Shown here: positions 10,980 through 23,214 of the stretch, piece by piece
Layout of the letters: each line of letters begins with the position of its first letter
Position numbering within the stretch: position 1 is the first letter of the stretch
Notes under the pieces: generated by a model
Seen by the model: the letters and a program-made list of their open reading frames with translations, nothing else
Database searches by the model: none
What the model was told of the DNA's origin: nothing
Made by a program: the position numbers and the translations under genes
NCBI RefSeq assembly: GCF_000524195.1
Contig: NW_020170423.1
Location: forward strand, 341,599 to 405,598
Length of the DNA: 64,000 bases
Direction: 5' to 3'
Source of the DNA: Echinococcus granulosus
Taxonomy: Eukaryota; Platyhelminthes; Cestoda; Cyclophyllidea; Taeniidae

Positions 10980-12240
10980 CTATAGACTGTTTTGAACCCA
11001 CAATTTTAAAGTTGGCACCACAAGGCTCGTACTATTGTAACATCGGTAGGATTAAACATAGAGTAAATTGGAAGGTGAATGATGGACACAATGTTGTATC
11101 ATCCAGTATCGCAAATAGAATTATTTAAAATGTTAGGATACAATATGAATAAGAGGTTTAGCAGCCAAAAAATATGTACAAAACTAAGTAATGAAATTTT
11201 ACCAATTAAGCAAATAACTGCTCATAGGCCTAAAAAATGGTTTAAAATAAAGTGGACTGTTAGTGCAGTGAAAAAAGAGAGACGTTTAATCTTATTTTGG
11301 GCTAGTAATTAAGAATTCATTTAAATGCCGGAAGGCTTGGTCGATTATCGGTTTGTACAAACCCGAATTTTCCCAAAAGTAGTAGCAAGCAAGAATAACA
11401 AGGAAAATGTGTATTACTCAATCGCAGAAGGGCAGGGCACCCACTATCATGGCTCAGAGTTCTCGCTATCTACTCTCTATCCACCCGCTTACCACTGTTT
11501 TAGCAGAGATGCAAAGGAGGCATCGCATGCTAACTTAGCTAATATCTTTGTACAGAATCTGGTTCCATTTTGGCCTTCAGTAGCCTTTACGTTGAATGAA
11601 GATTGGGGCGTCTGCCATAGGTAGGCGTCAATTTTGCCCTTCTGCTAGGTGTCTTTACACATTTAAACATTCTTGGTGGATGGCCCTTTCTGCCACATGA
11701 AAGTATAGTATTTAGCCGCAGAAGTCAGGACAGTTGTACGTACTGGTCGAAATCTTTTGCCACTGCCACCAATTTAGTGCCTCGACTTGAAAAATGGACC
11801 CTACCAACGTACAAAGGGTTGGGGGGCTACGTCGCAGAGCGGATGTACAGGCCACACGAGTTGGAAGGTCTATGCAGTCAGAGAAAGCGCTAAATCTTCA
11901 CTGATTCTTCTTATCTGAGAATCCGATTCACTTCTTTTCATTCGAGACTTGTCTCTTCCATACGACGGTAGTTCTCTGACGGCAGCTTTTTAGGATGATG
12001 ATTTATAAATGAATGCGCGCGTACTGCTTTAGAACAAACCTGCCTTTTCTTCAATACTTCTTTCGTTTTGATGAACTAAGTACGCATTCTACCTTTTCAT
12101 AAGGGAGAGTAACAAGGGAACAACTACGAACACACAGGCATCGCAACGACCTCGAGATACCCTGGTGCGTTACTCAAGCTCCATTCAGGACCCCCACCCC
12201 AACACCTCACCCATCACGCCAAGTAACCCAGAAAACAAGA
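10980..12240. other. Intergenic, nothing supported
   Basis: This is AT-rich sequence between the large modular gene and DDX31. A 77-codon open frame at 11079-11312 (plus) is Lys- and Ile-rich with no recognisable motif and no splice context that I trust. The stretch probably holds the promoter of the minus-strand modular gene, but no core element stands out. Confidence 0.4.
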
Positions 12241-12254
12241 GCAGTTAACAAGAC

Positions 12255-12260
12255 TTTATT
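12255..12260 (-). terminator. Poly(A) signal for DDX31
   Basis: AATAAA on the minus strand lies 36 bp downstream of the DDX31 stop codon, at the spacing expected for a short 3' UTR. Confidence 0.55.
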
Positions 12261-12295
12261 CTACAAACATGTACAAGTTTACATTGCATACAAAT

Positions 12296-15200
12296 TCAAA
12301 GACCATACTCGGCAAGCATATTGCGTGTGGCCAGTTCAGCAGGCCTTGGCTTCTTCTTCGTCGTCTTCTCCTTCTTCTGCGTCGATCGAGAACCCACCTC
12401 TCCATTCTCCTCAAGAAATTCTAAACGTCGCGACCTACAACACAACGGTTGGCACCCCAAGCGATACAGCTGCTCAAAAATTGAGGGAATACAACTGTTC
12501 ATAAAATAGATCAACAAAATCAAAAGTGTGAAATACAAACTGATTAAAGTCAATTAAGTAGCCAGCCTCTTAGACAATTTTCATGCCTTACAGATACGCT
12601 GTCTACCAACAGTGATTGGACGAACCCCCAAAACTTCTGACACTGCGTAAACGTAGTGGATTCTTGCAAAATCCTGGTCTTGACTCAACATTACCCAAAC
12701 AAGTTGGCAACACTTAATTCACGTAGTAACACCTAACAGCTGATGGTTCCCGCAAAATTAGTCAAAATCTCACCTTTTGGCGATCGGAGAACCAGCAACG
12801 GCGGAATTGGCGATTCCTGGGTGAGAGTTTGATTTGGCAAGAGGTCGTTTGCCAGTGACGCGAGAGGCGATGTCAGAGGGCGCGTCACGCAGACAGAAGG
12901 CGCAGGCGACATGGCCAAGGTGAAGGCGCTTGAAGACGAAGTGTTCGCGCATTGGGCCGGAGAAGCTGGCATAGGCGCGCAGAAAGGATAGGTATGCTTG
13001 TTCCGCCAATGCCAAAAGTTCCGCGTTCTCATCCACCATCTGCAAGAAGTACTTCCCCATACTCGCTGCTGCCTCTTCCACTGTCCTCACGCCCCGGCGC
13101 TGTGTGAAGGAGAAGAAAATATTACGCACGAATAGAAATGCAGTCACTGATACCGCATTTGTACAACAAACTACCAGCAGTGATCAGTTGTTGGCACAGA
13201 GCACAGGAGCCTGCTGTCTTCACGTCCCGATGTTCTGTGGGGGATCACCACAGAACATTCTGTTGCAGGTGAATTGGGATGCTGCCACCAGGATGGCCTC
13301 CATAGGATAAATCTAACAAATCAGCATGACTCCCCGTTCCGATGTCGTGATAGAATGCTTATCAGTCAGCATTGAGACATTCTTTAGGAAGCCAACAACA
13401 GTTGTCAAAATGTTAAAAAGGATTGACTTTCTGATACCACAAAAAGGGGTAAGACTCATCGCAGAGAAGATTAATTTTGTACGGCAATACTACCAATATG
13501 CGATTTTTAGATATCAGCTCTGTAGTACTGAGTGGGTGAGCAAAAGACACGGTTAAGTCCATGGAATACCTACACCCTTGGTGTGCCTGAGATGATAGAG
13601 TGCGGTCTGCAGAACGTCGGTGAGATTCAGCCTCTGCAGCTGCAGACCGACAGTAGTGGAGAGCATGCGAGTGTAGGACTCCTCCTCGGGTTGGAGTAGC
13701 AGCAGCGCCTTACCACGACCACCCGCACGGGCGGTGCGACCAACACGGTGCACGTAGTCGACTGGACTGCCGGAGACGTGGTACTGCACCACCCACGCCA
13801 CCCCCGCCAGATCGAGGCCACGGCTCGCCACATCCGTGGTGAGGAGGATGCCGTTGGGGCAACTGGAGAACTTCTGGAACACCGTCTGACGCTCCTGCGA
13901 CACAAACCGACATAATCAGAGGGCGTGTGAAGGAATCTGAGAGTACGAGCATTCCAGGGCAATCACTGAACCAAAACCTTTTAGAACGACCAACTAATCA
14001 GCCTGTTTGTGACACTTTTAACTTCTGTACACAAAATTTCTGGAGTTACACGGAACCTCAAAATCGGCTAATTACGTGAACTTCCAATGCTTAAACGTTA
14101 GTAGCCATCGAGAGAAGCAGCTAAAGTAACAAGATAAACGGGATGCTGGTCGTACAAGTGAAGGTCGTACTCTGCTTGAAGCTTCCATCGACAACAACAG
14201 GAATACTATTGATCAGCAAGGGGCTTGTGCGTTCTTCAAAGAAGTAAGGAGCGTTTTAGGAACAATGTGCATGTTCTACTAAGAAACTGGTCGACCATCA
14301 ATGACTAGCTGAATTAATCCCTATTCCACCACTTACTTTAAAATGATATGAAGTTTAGCATCGCTACGAAGCAAGGAGTTGTCACCTGAACTAAGTTGCA
14401 GTTTGGGAAAACTGTACTGTTCCTCGTCTGATTGTCCAGTTAACTGCTCTGGAATTACATTGCTGTGATTAAATAAAAAATTCAGACTAGCACAAGGGAA
14501 CAAGCATACCTTATGATCCATGTTGCCATGAAGGCGATAGAGATGAAGATCACTAGCCTGGAATTCAGCACCGTCTGCATTATCAGAATCTTTGCAAAGG
14601 GTTTCGGAGAACAGACGGTGGTGAAAGTCCACACAATCCTGTGTAGCTAGGAATACAATCAACTTCCCTGACCGTTTGCTGTACTATAATAGAAGCATGA
14701 ACAACGTAGTCATAACCCACTAGAAAATGAGAGGTGAATAACAAGAAATTAGTACTGAGCAAACTACCTTGGCTTTTAATAGGAGAAAAGCGGCAAGAGC
14801 AACGAGGCGCTGCTTGCATGGCACTACCAGCAAGAAGTGTTTCAGTCTAGAAGGCATTGAAAATGGCGCAACAGATCTGCCTTCTTTGGTTGTTTCATTT
14901 GAAATGCTACCTGCGTCATCAGCTACTTCACATTTTACGGGATTCTTTAATACCAATCCAGCCAGTGTCTCAACTCCTATTCGTATTAAAAACAGCTTAA
15001 GGAAACGTGAAACAAATTACCTGGTGTGAGAGTAGCCGAAAGAAGTACTGTTTGAACTGGACTTTCACGGCTGACTTCACGAGTAACTCGTTCGATGATT
15101 CGCCTCACATCGCGTTCAAATCCGAGTTCAACTAACCGATCGGCCTCATCTATCACTAACCATCTAAGCCCCTTCAAGCTGAGCACAGCTGTCTTCCTGA

Positions 15201-16127
15201 TATGATCCAGAAGGCGCCGTGGAGTGCTCACGATAATATTTAGTCCCTTCCTGAGGCTGATGGAGAATTATTGAAGCGGCGACGTACCTTGCTTTTTCCC
15301 CTTTACGCTTAGCCCCTCCAATGAGACAGCCCGGGACGATTCGGACACATGCTCGACACAAGTGAGTCATTACCAAGCCAGTCTGAGTAGCCAGTTCTCG
15401 CGTAGGTAGAATAATTAATGCCTTTGGACCATCATTTCGAGATATCGGTGGTTCAGTTTCCATCAAATTGTGAATCAATGGAAGAGCATAAGCAACGGTC
15501 TTGCCAGAACCTGTTTGTGCTTTTATCAAGGCGTCACAGCCGTCAAGTAAGTGTTTGATCGCAGACACCTGAATAGAGGTCGGTCGTTCAAAGTGAAAAT
15601 TCTTTTGGATGATTGATATCAAACGAGGATGTATGTTCGATCGTGAACCGAAGTTTCCCCATGATGTTTTGGAAAACACTGATTCAATGTTTGGAGTAAC
15701 GCCCTCACTAGAAAGTTAAGATTGCGAGAACAAAGCTCACCTCATTACATTGAGTAAATCCTGCTGTTCTGAATGCTGCTTAGCGGATAAACCAACTTGA
15801 AGAGGATTTTTCGCAATTGACTCATCTGGAAATTTGAGACCTCGAGTCCTAACATTCACATTCACGTTCTTTTTCGGAGGTGAATTTTCTTCCGCCAGCT
15901 GTTTGACTAATTCCGACTTCTTTACTCTTATGGCTCTGCCAATTTTCCCCTCACTTATGCCCCTTCCATTCGATAAAGGCTCTTTTGGAATAATAGGAAC
16001 ATTAGAAGAGATGTTTTTCTTAGGAATAGGCGCAGATGAAACCTTTAAAAGTTGCAAAACGATTATAACCTACCTTGGCTCCACCACTTTCATGTGATTT
16101 AATATTCAATACACAGTCACCATCCAT
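12296..16127 (-). CDS. DDX31: ATP-dependent RNA helicase DDX31/Dbp7
   Basis: Nucleolar DEAD-box helicase of 60S ribosome biogenesis. Exons are 16074-16127, 15741-16042, 15288-15707, 15021-15250, 14768-14976, 14510-14683, 13574-13894, 12774-13099 and 12296-12434; lengths and phases close to 724 aa. The N-terminus is Lys-rich. Motif I AQTGSGKT is near residue 185, PTRELA follows, then IDEADR near 293, SAT near 328, TTDVASRGLDLAG and HRVGRTARAG. The C-terminal exon carries the DUF4217 signature FLRAYASF and LHLGHVACAFCLRDAP typical of DDX31/Dbp7, then a basic tail. Two introns are tiny: 31 bp (16043-16073) and 37 bp (15251-15287). Motif Ib reads STPRRLLDH where most relatives have TPGR. The GGGT/GTAGGT donor at 13574 is the weakest junction, chosen because it keeps frame. 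Confidence 0.93.
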
Positions 16128-16139
16128 GCGGCCCGGAGT

Positions 16140-16950
16140 CAGTCAGAATACAATCACTGAACCAATCACATATCAAGTCACGATTAATAGGAGGTCAAGG
16201 TAGTTTATTTTTGTTATTTATTCTTGATTATTTTTTCGGATGAAAGATGTGCAATAATGACTTAATATTTTTGGAGGTATTTATAGGAGTCGTAACTGCA
16301 ATATGGAACAGTAGAAATAGGAATCGCTGATTAATGTTAGGATTAGACTGTGTATATTTAGAAACGAAATCTATAATGAGTAGTTTGGACATTTTAGCAG
16401 TGATTCGCTGACCCGACATATCATATAATAAGAAACTGCCAGATACTATGCAAGGTACCCATAGATATAGCTGCAAGTCACGATCAAACTGCAAAATTTT
16501 AGGTCATTTTCATATCAACAATTGAGGTCATGGAAGTTTACGAATTATACATACGTTTGACCAAACCTTCCAAGCAAAAGACTCTAGGTGAATACGAATC
16601 TCGTAATGTAATAGCCGGTATCTCTTCCCTAGGAGAAGTAAACTCTGAACGATCATAGCCCTGACCATGGTGCCCCGTTCACTGTTGCCAATGAGGAATG
16701 TTTCTACCTGCTCAGTTCACTCGTTCCAGGGGCATGAATACAGAGTTGAAGGAGACAAATGTCTAGCCTAATACATTAGTGGTAGTGTCAGTGGAGGCTT
16801 CCCTTACAAGAACGACAGGTTTTGAGGGTGGCATGGAACCGCCGAATTTAGCCTCTGATTCAATCCCCAAGGCCATAAAATCGTTCAGATCCTATTGCCT
16901 TATCCTAAAACCTCTACTTGGCTGCCATAACCACTGATATAATCCCAGAC
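16140..16950. other. Intergenic upstream of DDX31
   Basis: No gene is supported. It should contain the DDX31 promoter, read leftwards, and the left flank of the Ty3/Gypsy relic. I see no long terminal repeat that I can pair with the other side. Confidence 0.35.
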
Positions 16951-16959
16951 TCCGAGTTG

Positions 16960-19860
16960 GAGTGCTACGCTACCTTTTCTTAACCCGTCATTTACCGGGA
17001 AGAACAGACACTCTCCAGAGAGTTCTCTCATCGCTGACAAGAGTTGGCAAAGACGATAAAGCCCATGCTAAGACCCTTCAACTCTTAGCCGAACGAGCTT
17101 TATGCAGCTTACCTGCATTCAGAGCCGCAGGATGGATAACTGTCCAGTTCAGTCACGGAGTCTGCCCACCCATTATGGTTGAGAAACTTAGCGACACAGA
17201 CACCAACTACCTCAGCTATTGGTGAAGTTTTCGAAGAATAGGTGCTAGAAAACGCCTAGAACACCGCTCTACAACAACCGTAACATTCGACTAAACCCAA
17301 AACCTTCATATAGAGGGCCTTCACATCTTACCCAGAATTTAGGCGATTCCTCCTTTTCCCCACCTCGTTTGCTTCCAAATGGCACCTATTCATTCTTTTA
17401 AACTCCTGACAAAATGAAAAAAAATTTATGGAACTTTCTCTTTGACTCTAGAGCGGCAAATTAATAGTGAATCGGAAAGCTTTCTCGACTTTTTGTCACA
17501 AGATTAAGATCATTTCATTGTCTTTTGTACCACGTTTACCAGAAGGAAAGGAGATGGTTGTGGAAGAGGAGACATTTAAAATCCCGATAGGCTAAAATCC
17601 TGGATTGTGGGATTTATGATAGGTTTAGAACTGACTTGGGACATAACTCTTGGTACTCATATTACATGGCACACCAAAACCCTTCTGGATTCCGCCCAAG
17701 GTACCTGATCTGCCCACCTACACGCCGCAGCCAAGACAGCTCTTTTGCTACCGAAGGAGGACATCTACGATATTTGAAAACCATTTTCGAGGCCGCTGAT
17801 ATACCCATTAACAACCTAGATGATCTCTGCGTGCAGCCTACTCACGTCATCTACAAAGAGAGAAAAGAACTTCGCGACCTACTAGTTAAGTGGGCAAATA
17901 TGTTCGCATAGCAAAGTGTTAGGCCGGAAAGAGAAAGTGCCGTGAAGTACCGGCAAAGCCACATTGATCCGGTAGCCACCCAGACGCTAAACTTCTCCTA
18001 TGCTAGAGGGAGTAATCCGTCTGGTCGATGAACCAGAGTTGTCTTAACCTCCATGGGGTCTCCTCGTTCGTTTTAATAAAGAACGACTGAAATCTACGGT
18101 TTCGCACTGTCTATAGGAAGCTGAAAGCAGTAAAGTGGAAAAAATTCCCTATAGTACCCCACAACAACGACTTGTTAGACTTCCTGCGCGGGTCAAACTG
18201 GCTCTCCACACCAGACTTAAAATCAGGATACTGGTAACTGGAGGTGGACGAAACAGAGAGAGAAAAGCCTCCTTTATGAATCCCAGACAATGCCCTTTGA
18301 ACCCTGTAACTGGATACTGACGTTAGCGGTGTAGCCGTGGGTGGTGCACGCCTACAAAAGTTCAAAGGAGGGAAAGAAAATGCTATCAATTACGCTTTGT
18401 TGTATAAGACCCAACAAAAAAGGAGATAAAAAGGGCAATACAAAGTAAGCTGTTCTTTATAATCATAATGGTTCGATACTTCAGATATTACCTGACAGCG
18501 AGGTGATACATAGTGATATGGGATCCTCAGGCTTTAGCCTGATTGAAAACAATGAAAGCGGTAGACCGTTCGGTGGTTTCATGCTAGTACAAGGAGCTGC
18601 AACAGCATAATTACACAATGAAGTGGAGGAAAGGAATCAGCATAGTAACGCAGACGCTCTATCTTGCGGATCAGATGTGGAAGCAGGTGGTGGTGCAGTA
18701 ATTACCATAGCATTAAGCAAGCCCACTAAATGTCATTAAAAAATACGCGGAATACCGATCTCGACGCGGCTCTAGCTTACGAGAGGTTCTTTACAGCCTC
18801 TTTCCAACCCACTGCAGAAGCGACGACCTAGTCTGGCATGGCGGCTAGATGGATATGGCAAGAATGGTCAAAAGTCTCCGAGAGGATAAAATTTTATGGT
18901 ACTAAGACGGTGTTGGATCTCTCAAGCGCCTAGTGGTCTTAGGATCGTTAATACAAGCAGTTCTCCAAGAGTTGCACAAGCAACTAGGCTATGTGAGAGA
19001 AAAGGAAATGCTAGACGCCTCGAGCAAAACGTACCAGTGGCCTGCAATCATCTCTGGACCAACTTGATGTCGACTAAACCTGTATTACTCGCAGTAATTT
19101 AAAAGGGCTTCACTTCACAGCGATCGCACCACTGCAACATATGCCCACAAGGTTAGAAGTGGAAAGAGCAGGGATGGACATCATGAATCACCTACCACCC
19201 ACTAAGAGGAGGAATAGCTATATCATGGCTATGGTAGACCAGTTCACGAAAGCAGCCGGGGCAGAACTCATAGAGACACAAAATGCTGAAACGATTGCTT
19301 TCGTTTTCTTCAATCATTCGATTTGTCAACACAGAATGCCCGACTTTTACTGAACTACATAGGACTCTTCGGATCTCAAAGACGTGCATGACACCTCGAT
19401 AAGTGCAAGGCAGTGGTTAGGTGAAAAAAATAAATCACAATTTGATTAGACTTGCAAAGGTTTCGACTAAGGGTCTACAACCGGAGCACATGGACCTAAA
19501 CTTTCAACAGTACTCTCTCGCATATAGGGCTACATCTCACACACTAACAGGTGTTTTGTCGTTCAAGATGCCTACGTGTCATGATTTGAGAGTACCTTTT
19601 GCAATTTTTATTGCTAATGCGTCTGAAAGAAGGGATGAGGCGAGATTTTAATATCGCTCGAGAATAATTACAACTACCATATCTCAGACAGAGGATCTTT
19701 TATGGCAAACATAGTCAGCCCAACGTCTACTGAGAAGGAGACCCTAGTACAAATACACAGGTCTGTTTCTCAACCTAGAATGCACCGCAAGCTCTACCAC
19801 GCGTGGAGCAAAGATGCATTACGGGCGATGAAAGGCCCTTAACCAGCGAACTTCCTCGCT
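16960..19860 (+). mobile_element. Decayed Ty3/Gypsy LTR retrotransposon (pol relic)
   Basis: Plus-strand fragments keep the usual pol order, broken by stops and frameshifts. At 16962-17225 is a possible gag/protease part. At 17636-17911 is the linker before reverse transcriptase (ELRDLLVKWANMFA, like the ADVF motif of Gypsy elements). Near 18197-18275 is the reverse transcriptase signature DLKSGYW then LEVDE, with a stop codon where Gln normally sits. At about 18480-18720 are RNase H-like remains. Near 18960-19060 is the integrase zinc-binding region (LHKQLGYV, then YQWPAI). At 19141-19353 is the integrase core (GMDIMNHLPP, MVDQFTKA). Near 19495-19650 is the later integrase part (LAYRATSHTLTGV). 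No intact frame and no clear LTR pair are visible. It is an old, dead copy. Confidence 0.75.
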
Positions 19861-20753
19861 TGCAGTACACAACTCCTTACCTAACCCATTATCTTTCATC
19901 ACAATAGGATGCGCCTATGCAAAGAAACACCTCCAATTAAAAAATAAGACGGAGATTACACAATAATGGAAGAGGGAAGACTAGCAAAACTACGCTACAC
20001 GGTTGTCACTCATAAGAGGAGCCCCTAGGACAGTGCTCAAATAGACAAGGGGTCCATGTAATGGATTTGTTTAATTGTGCCTTTTTAAGCAAAAGGTGAA
20101 TAGATAGTGCAAACCTTGTTTAGATTAGATGCTATCGGTCCCCGAGCAGGCTTAGATTAAAACATCTATTCCCTTCTGTGTTATTGCGACTCAGTAAAGC
20201 ATGTCTCCATCTCGTTCGTTGACTCGGTCTAAGGGTATGAAAGCAAGGAGGAAGAGACAGACGATATACTTATCACATAGCTATGCACAGAATAAAAAAG
20301 TTTAAGCAAAGGTGGTCCTGTAATGCCTGAATTTATTATATAGCAGGCCACGTATATCAACCAATGTGATTATTGGCGTCTATGGATTCTTAATAAAGAC
20401 GACATTACAAAAAGTTGTAGGGACTTCATTGCTTCTCACTTTGCAGATGTTCCAAAAGCAATCATATTTACAAATGTTACATTGAACCTTCAGAATTATT
20501 ATGAGTGGTTTCTTGCTTTAGTTTGGTAAATTTTAATTATTGAGGCCAGTAAAGACCGCCGATACTATTAACATTTGCTTGAAAAATATTGCCTTATTAA
20601 AAACTAAATAAATTAAATGAATAATTTAGATACAGCCATATATTTTTGTTTGTTTTCAATGATTAGACTGGGAGGCTCTCGATTTCCACAACCTTGGTTG
20701 AGGGGTGGCGCTGTATTCCTCTGTTTCCGGCTTTTTTAGGTGACCATTGTCAG

Positions 20754-23081
20754 ATGCTGGTATCTGCGCTGAGCAAGAGTTATGGGCTTATGTTCCCATC
20801 TTTCCGACGCTTTGCTTCGCTTGATACCGTGAAAATTAGTTGGATGCCTGGCTTGCAGGAACCAAACGCTCCCATTCCAGGTCGGCATCCCATTTGGTCG
20901 GAAACGAGCAGTGAAATATTTAAGGACCTTAAAAGTGGTGACAGCATATTTGTTCATGGTGCTTCGGGAACACCGGGTGTATTGTTATCCTTTTTGTACC
21001 AGCATGTTAAGTCTACTGACCTCAAGAACTTAAATGTTCTTTCTCTGCTTCCAATGGCTCCCCTAGGTTCTCTTATCGACGACATTCGAGACAAACTTCG
21101 ACTCACTACCCCTTTAGCTAGTAAGCTCAAATGTGTTTTATTCACCAATTAAAGACAAGTATTGTCGTGAGGCGGTGAATGATGGGAGAGCGGATTTTAT
21201 TCCGATATCCGTATCAGAGATGCCCCTTCTCTATCGTCAGAAACACGTTAACCTTGATTACGCCTTAATATCCGTGACTCCCCCTGACAAACATGGGTTT
21301 TGTTCTCTCGGGACCTTCGTGGGAACTGCGAGGTCTGCTATTCAAAGCGCCAAGAGGATCATTGGTATGTTAAAGGATTCGCTCATCTGCTCTATTCTAC
21401 TCAGCTCAAGTAAACCCAATGCAACCGGTGACCTATGGTGATTCGACTATTCATGTCAGCAAAATTGATTATCTTGTAAATGGACCTCAACAATTACTGG
21501 AAACCAGCTGGAAGGCTATATCTCCCATGGAAAGAAAAGTTGCAAACATTATCGCTGATAATCTCGTTGACGATGGGGCTACCCTACAGCTCTGTAACTT
21601 ACTTGTTGTATATCTTGCAATTACTGTTTTTTTTTTATAACCTGTAACATGCTTTTGATCTTGGAAATGCCGAAGTACTTAGCTACGTGGATTTAATTAC
21701 GGGGTGACAATTTACTATATGCTTGATGTTGTTTTCATTACTGTGTTACTGATAAGGATTGGGTAAAATTTGTTGAGTTCGCTGACCCACTCTGTCTTTC
21801 TAAAGCCCCTTCGAATATTTCGCAACAGTTGACTACCCAATTGCGAAGTCACAAGGACCTCGGTATCCATACCGAATGTTTCGGTGATGGGGAAATTGAT
21901 CTGGTTCATCTCGGTGTTATCAACAACCGTTTAAAGGCCATCCATCGTGGTCGTATTGTAGCTAGCTACGTTATCGGAACGAAAAAGACATTCAATTTTA
22001 TCAACGAAAATCCTCTCGTCGGTAGGTTCGGGCCTTTTGTAGAAAACAGTTAGACCAGAGTAGAAGAGCAGTAATATTAGGCTTTTGTGTACTTAGCTCT
22101 GTATGACATCGCGTGGGTGAACGCACCAGAGTTGATCGCCCTCAATCCCAAGGTCACAGCCATCAACCATGCATTTGAGATGGATCTTTCCGGCCAGAGT
22201 TCTTCAGATGGCTACGACGGTCAAATTTATACTGGTACGTCTGCTCCGAAGATCACTATCGACTCAAATGTGATGCTGTGTTGTGGAGTTTCTCGGTCCT
22301 CTGTGATTATTAACTCTTGGTTTCTACACTTCTGAGGTGTTTCTATTTGAGATCTGGAGCCTCTACGCCTTTATAGCACCCAGGTCTAAAAACGCTTTTA
22401 AACTGTCAACTTTCTAGTTACTCTTCTAACTACCGTTATCGTAAAATATTCCTTTTTTTTATGATATTGCTAGGACTGGTTAGATTTGCACGATAGTTGT
22501 TGTTAAATACTTGTGCTTTTCTTTTTTTATAATTCGTCGTTTTAGGTGTCGGTGGTGTAATTGATTTCCTCCGCGGCGCCTCCATTGCCTCCGATGGAGC
22601 TGGCAAGCCAGTCATTGCTATGACCTCGTTGAATGATGAAGGCAAATCGACAATCGTACCCTTCTTGTCGCGAGGCACAACGGTTGTCGCCACTCGTGCT
22701 CATGTACACTATGTTGTCACAGAGTACGGAATTGCCTATCTCTTTGGAAAGAACCTTCGTCAGAGGGCACATGCTCTCATCCAGATTGCGCACCCTGACT
22801 TCAGGTAATTGGCCCCTGTTTCAGTCTGAACAGTCTGGCAATTATTCCTCTAACGGACGATCCTACAAGAATGCTCTTACAAATTTAAGCCCATAGAAGA
22901 CTACTTGTTTCATGATTGGTATCTGCGCTCTTTTGGGAGCCGATTTTCGAGTATTAGTAGCATCTAAATATCGTTGAAAATCCCATAAATGATGCAATAT
23001 TAGGTAATCACTTGTTATTGTTTCAGGGAATCCCTGGAGAAGGCTGCTTTCGATCGACTCAAATGCATGCCCTCGCCTTAA
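20754..23081 (+). CDS. Acetyl-CoA hydrolase / acetate:succinate CoA-transferase, mitochondrial
   Basis: Family I CoA-transferase (Ach1/4-hydroxybutyrate CoA-transferase type). In parasitic worms this family makes acetate from acetyl-CoA while charging succinate in anaerobic mitochondria. Exons are 20754-21066, 21122-21364, 21405-21593, 21806-22021, 22097-22234, 22546-22804 and 23027-23081; phases close to 470 aa. The N-terminus (SKSYGLMFPSFRRFAS) looks like a mitochondrial targeting peptide. Family blocks in order are SGDSIFVHGASGTPG, NDGRADFIPI, PPDKHGFCSLG, HKDLGIHTECFGDG (the Glu of the HTE motif fits the catalytic position), NPKVTAINHAFE, GVGGVIDFLRGA and VVTEYGIAYLFGKNLRQRA. The start ATG directly follows a CAG. 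The usual GIGxIP loop after GATLQ is not in my model; a missed micro-exon in intron 21594-21805 is possible. Confidence 0.88.
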
Positions 23082-23206
23082 CCCGGTTTAGTTAAATGCA
23101 GCATTGTTATCGCATTAAACAGCAAAAACAACTTACCATTTTATACTCCTGCATACACACACACATAATGTGGCTTTGCTTTTTAATACTCATTCTACTT
23201 TTTGAA

Positions 23207-23212
23207 AATAAA
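23207..23212 (+). terminator. Poly(A) signal of the CoA-transferase gene
   Basis: AATAAA lies 126 bp downstream of the stop codon at 23081 on the coding strand. Confidence 0.5.
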
Positions 23213-23214
23213 TG

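Noticed and set aside
11079..11312. Plus-strand 77-codon frame
   Set aside because: It is Lys-rich in AT-rich DNA, with no motif, splice partner or neighbouring support.
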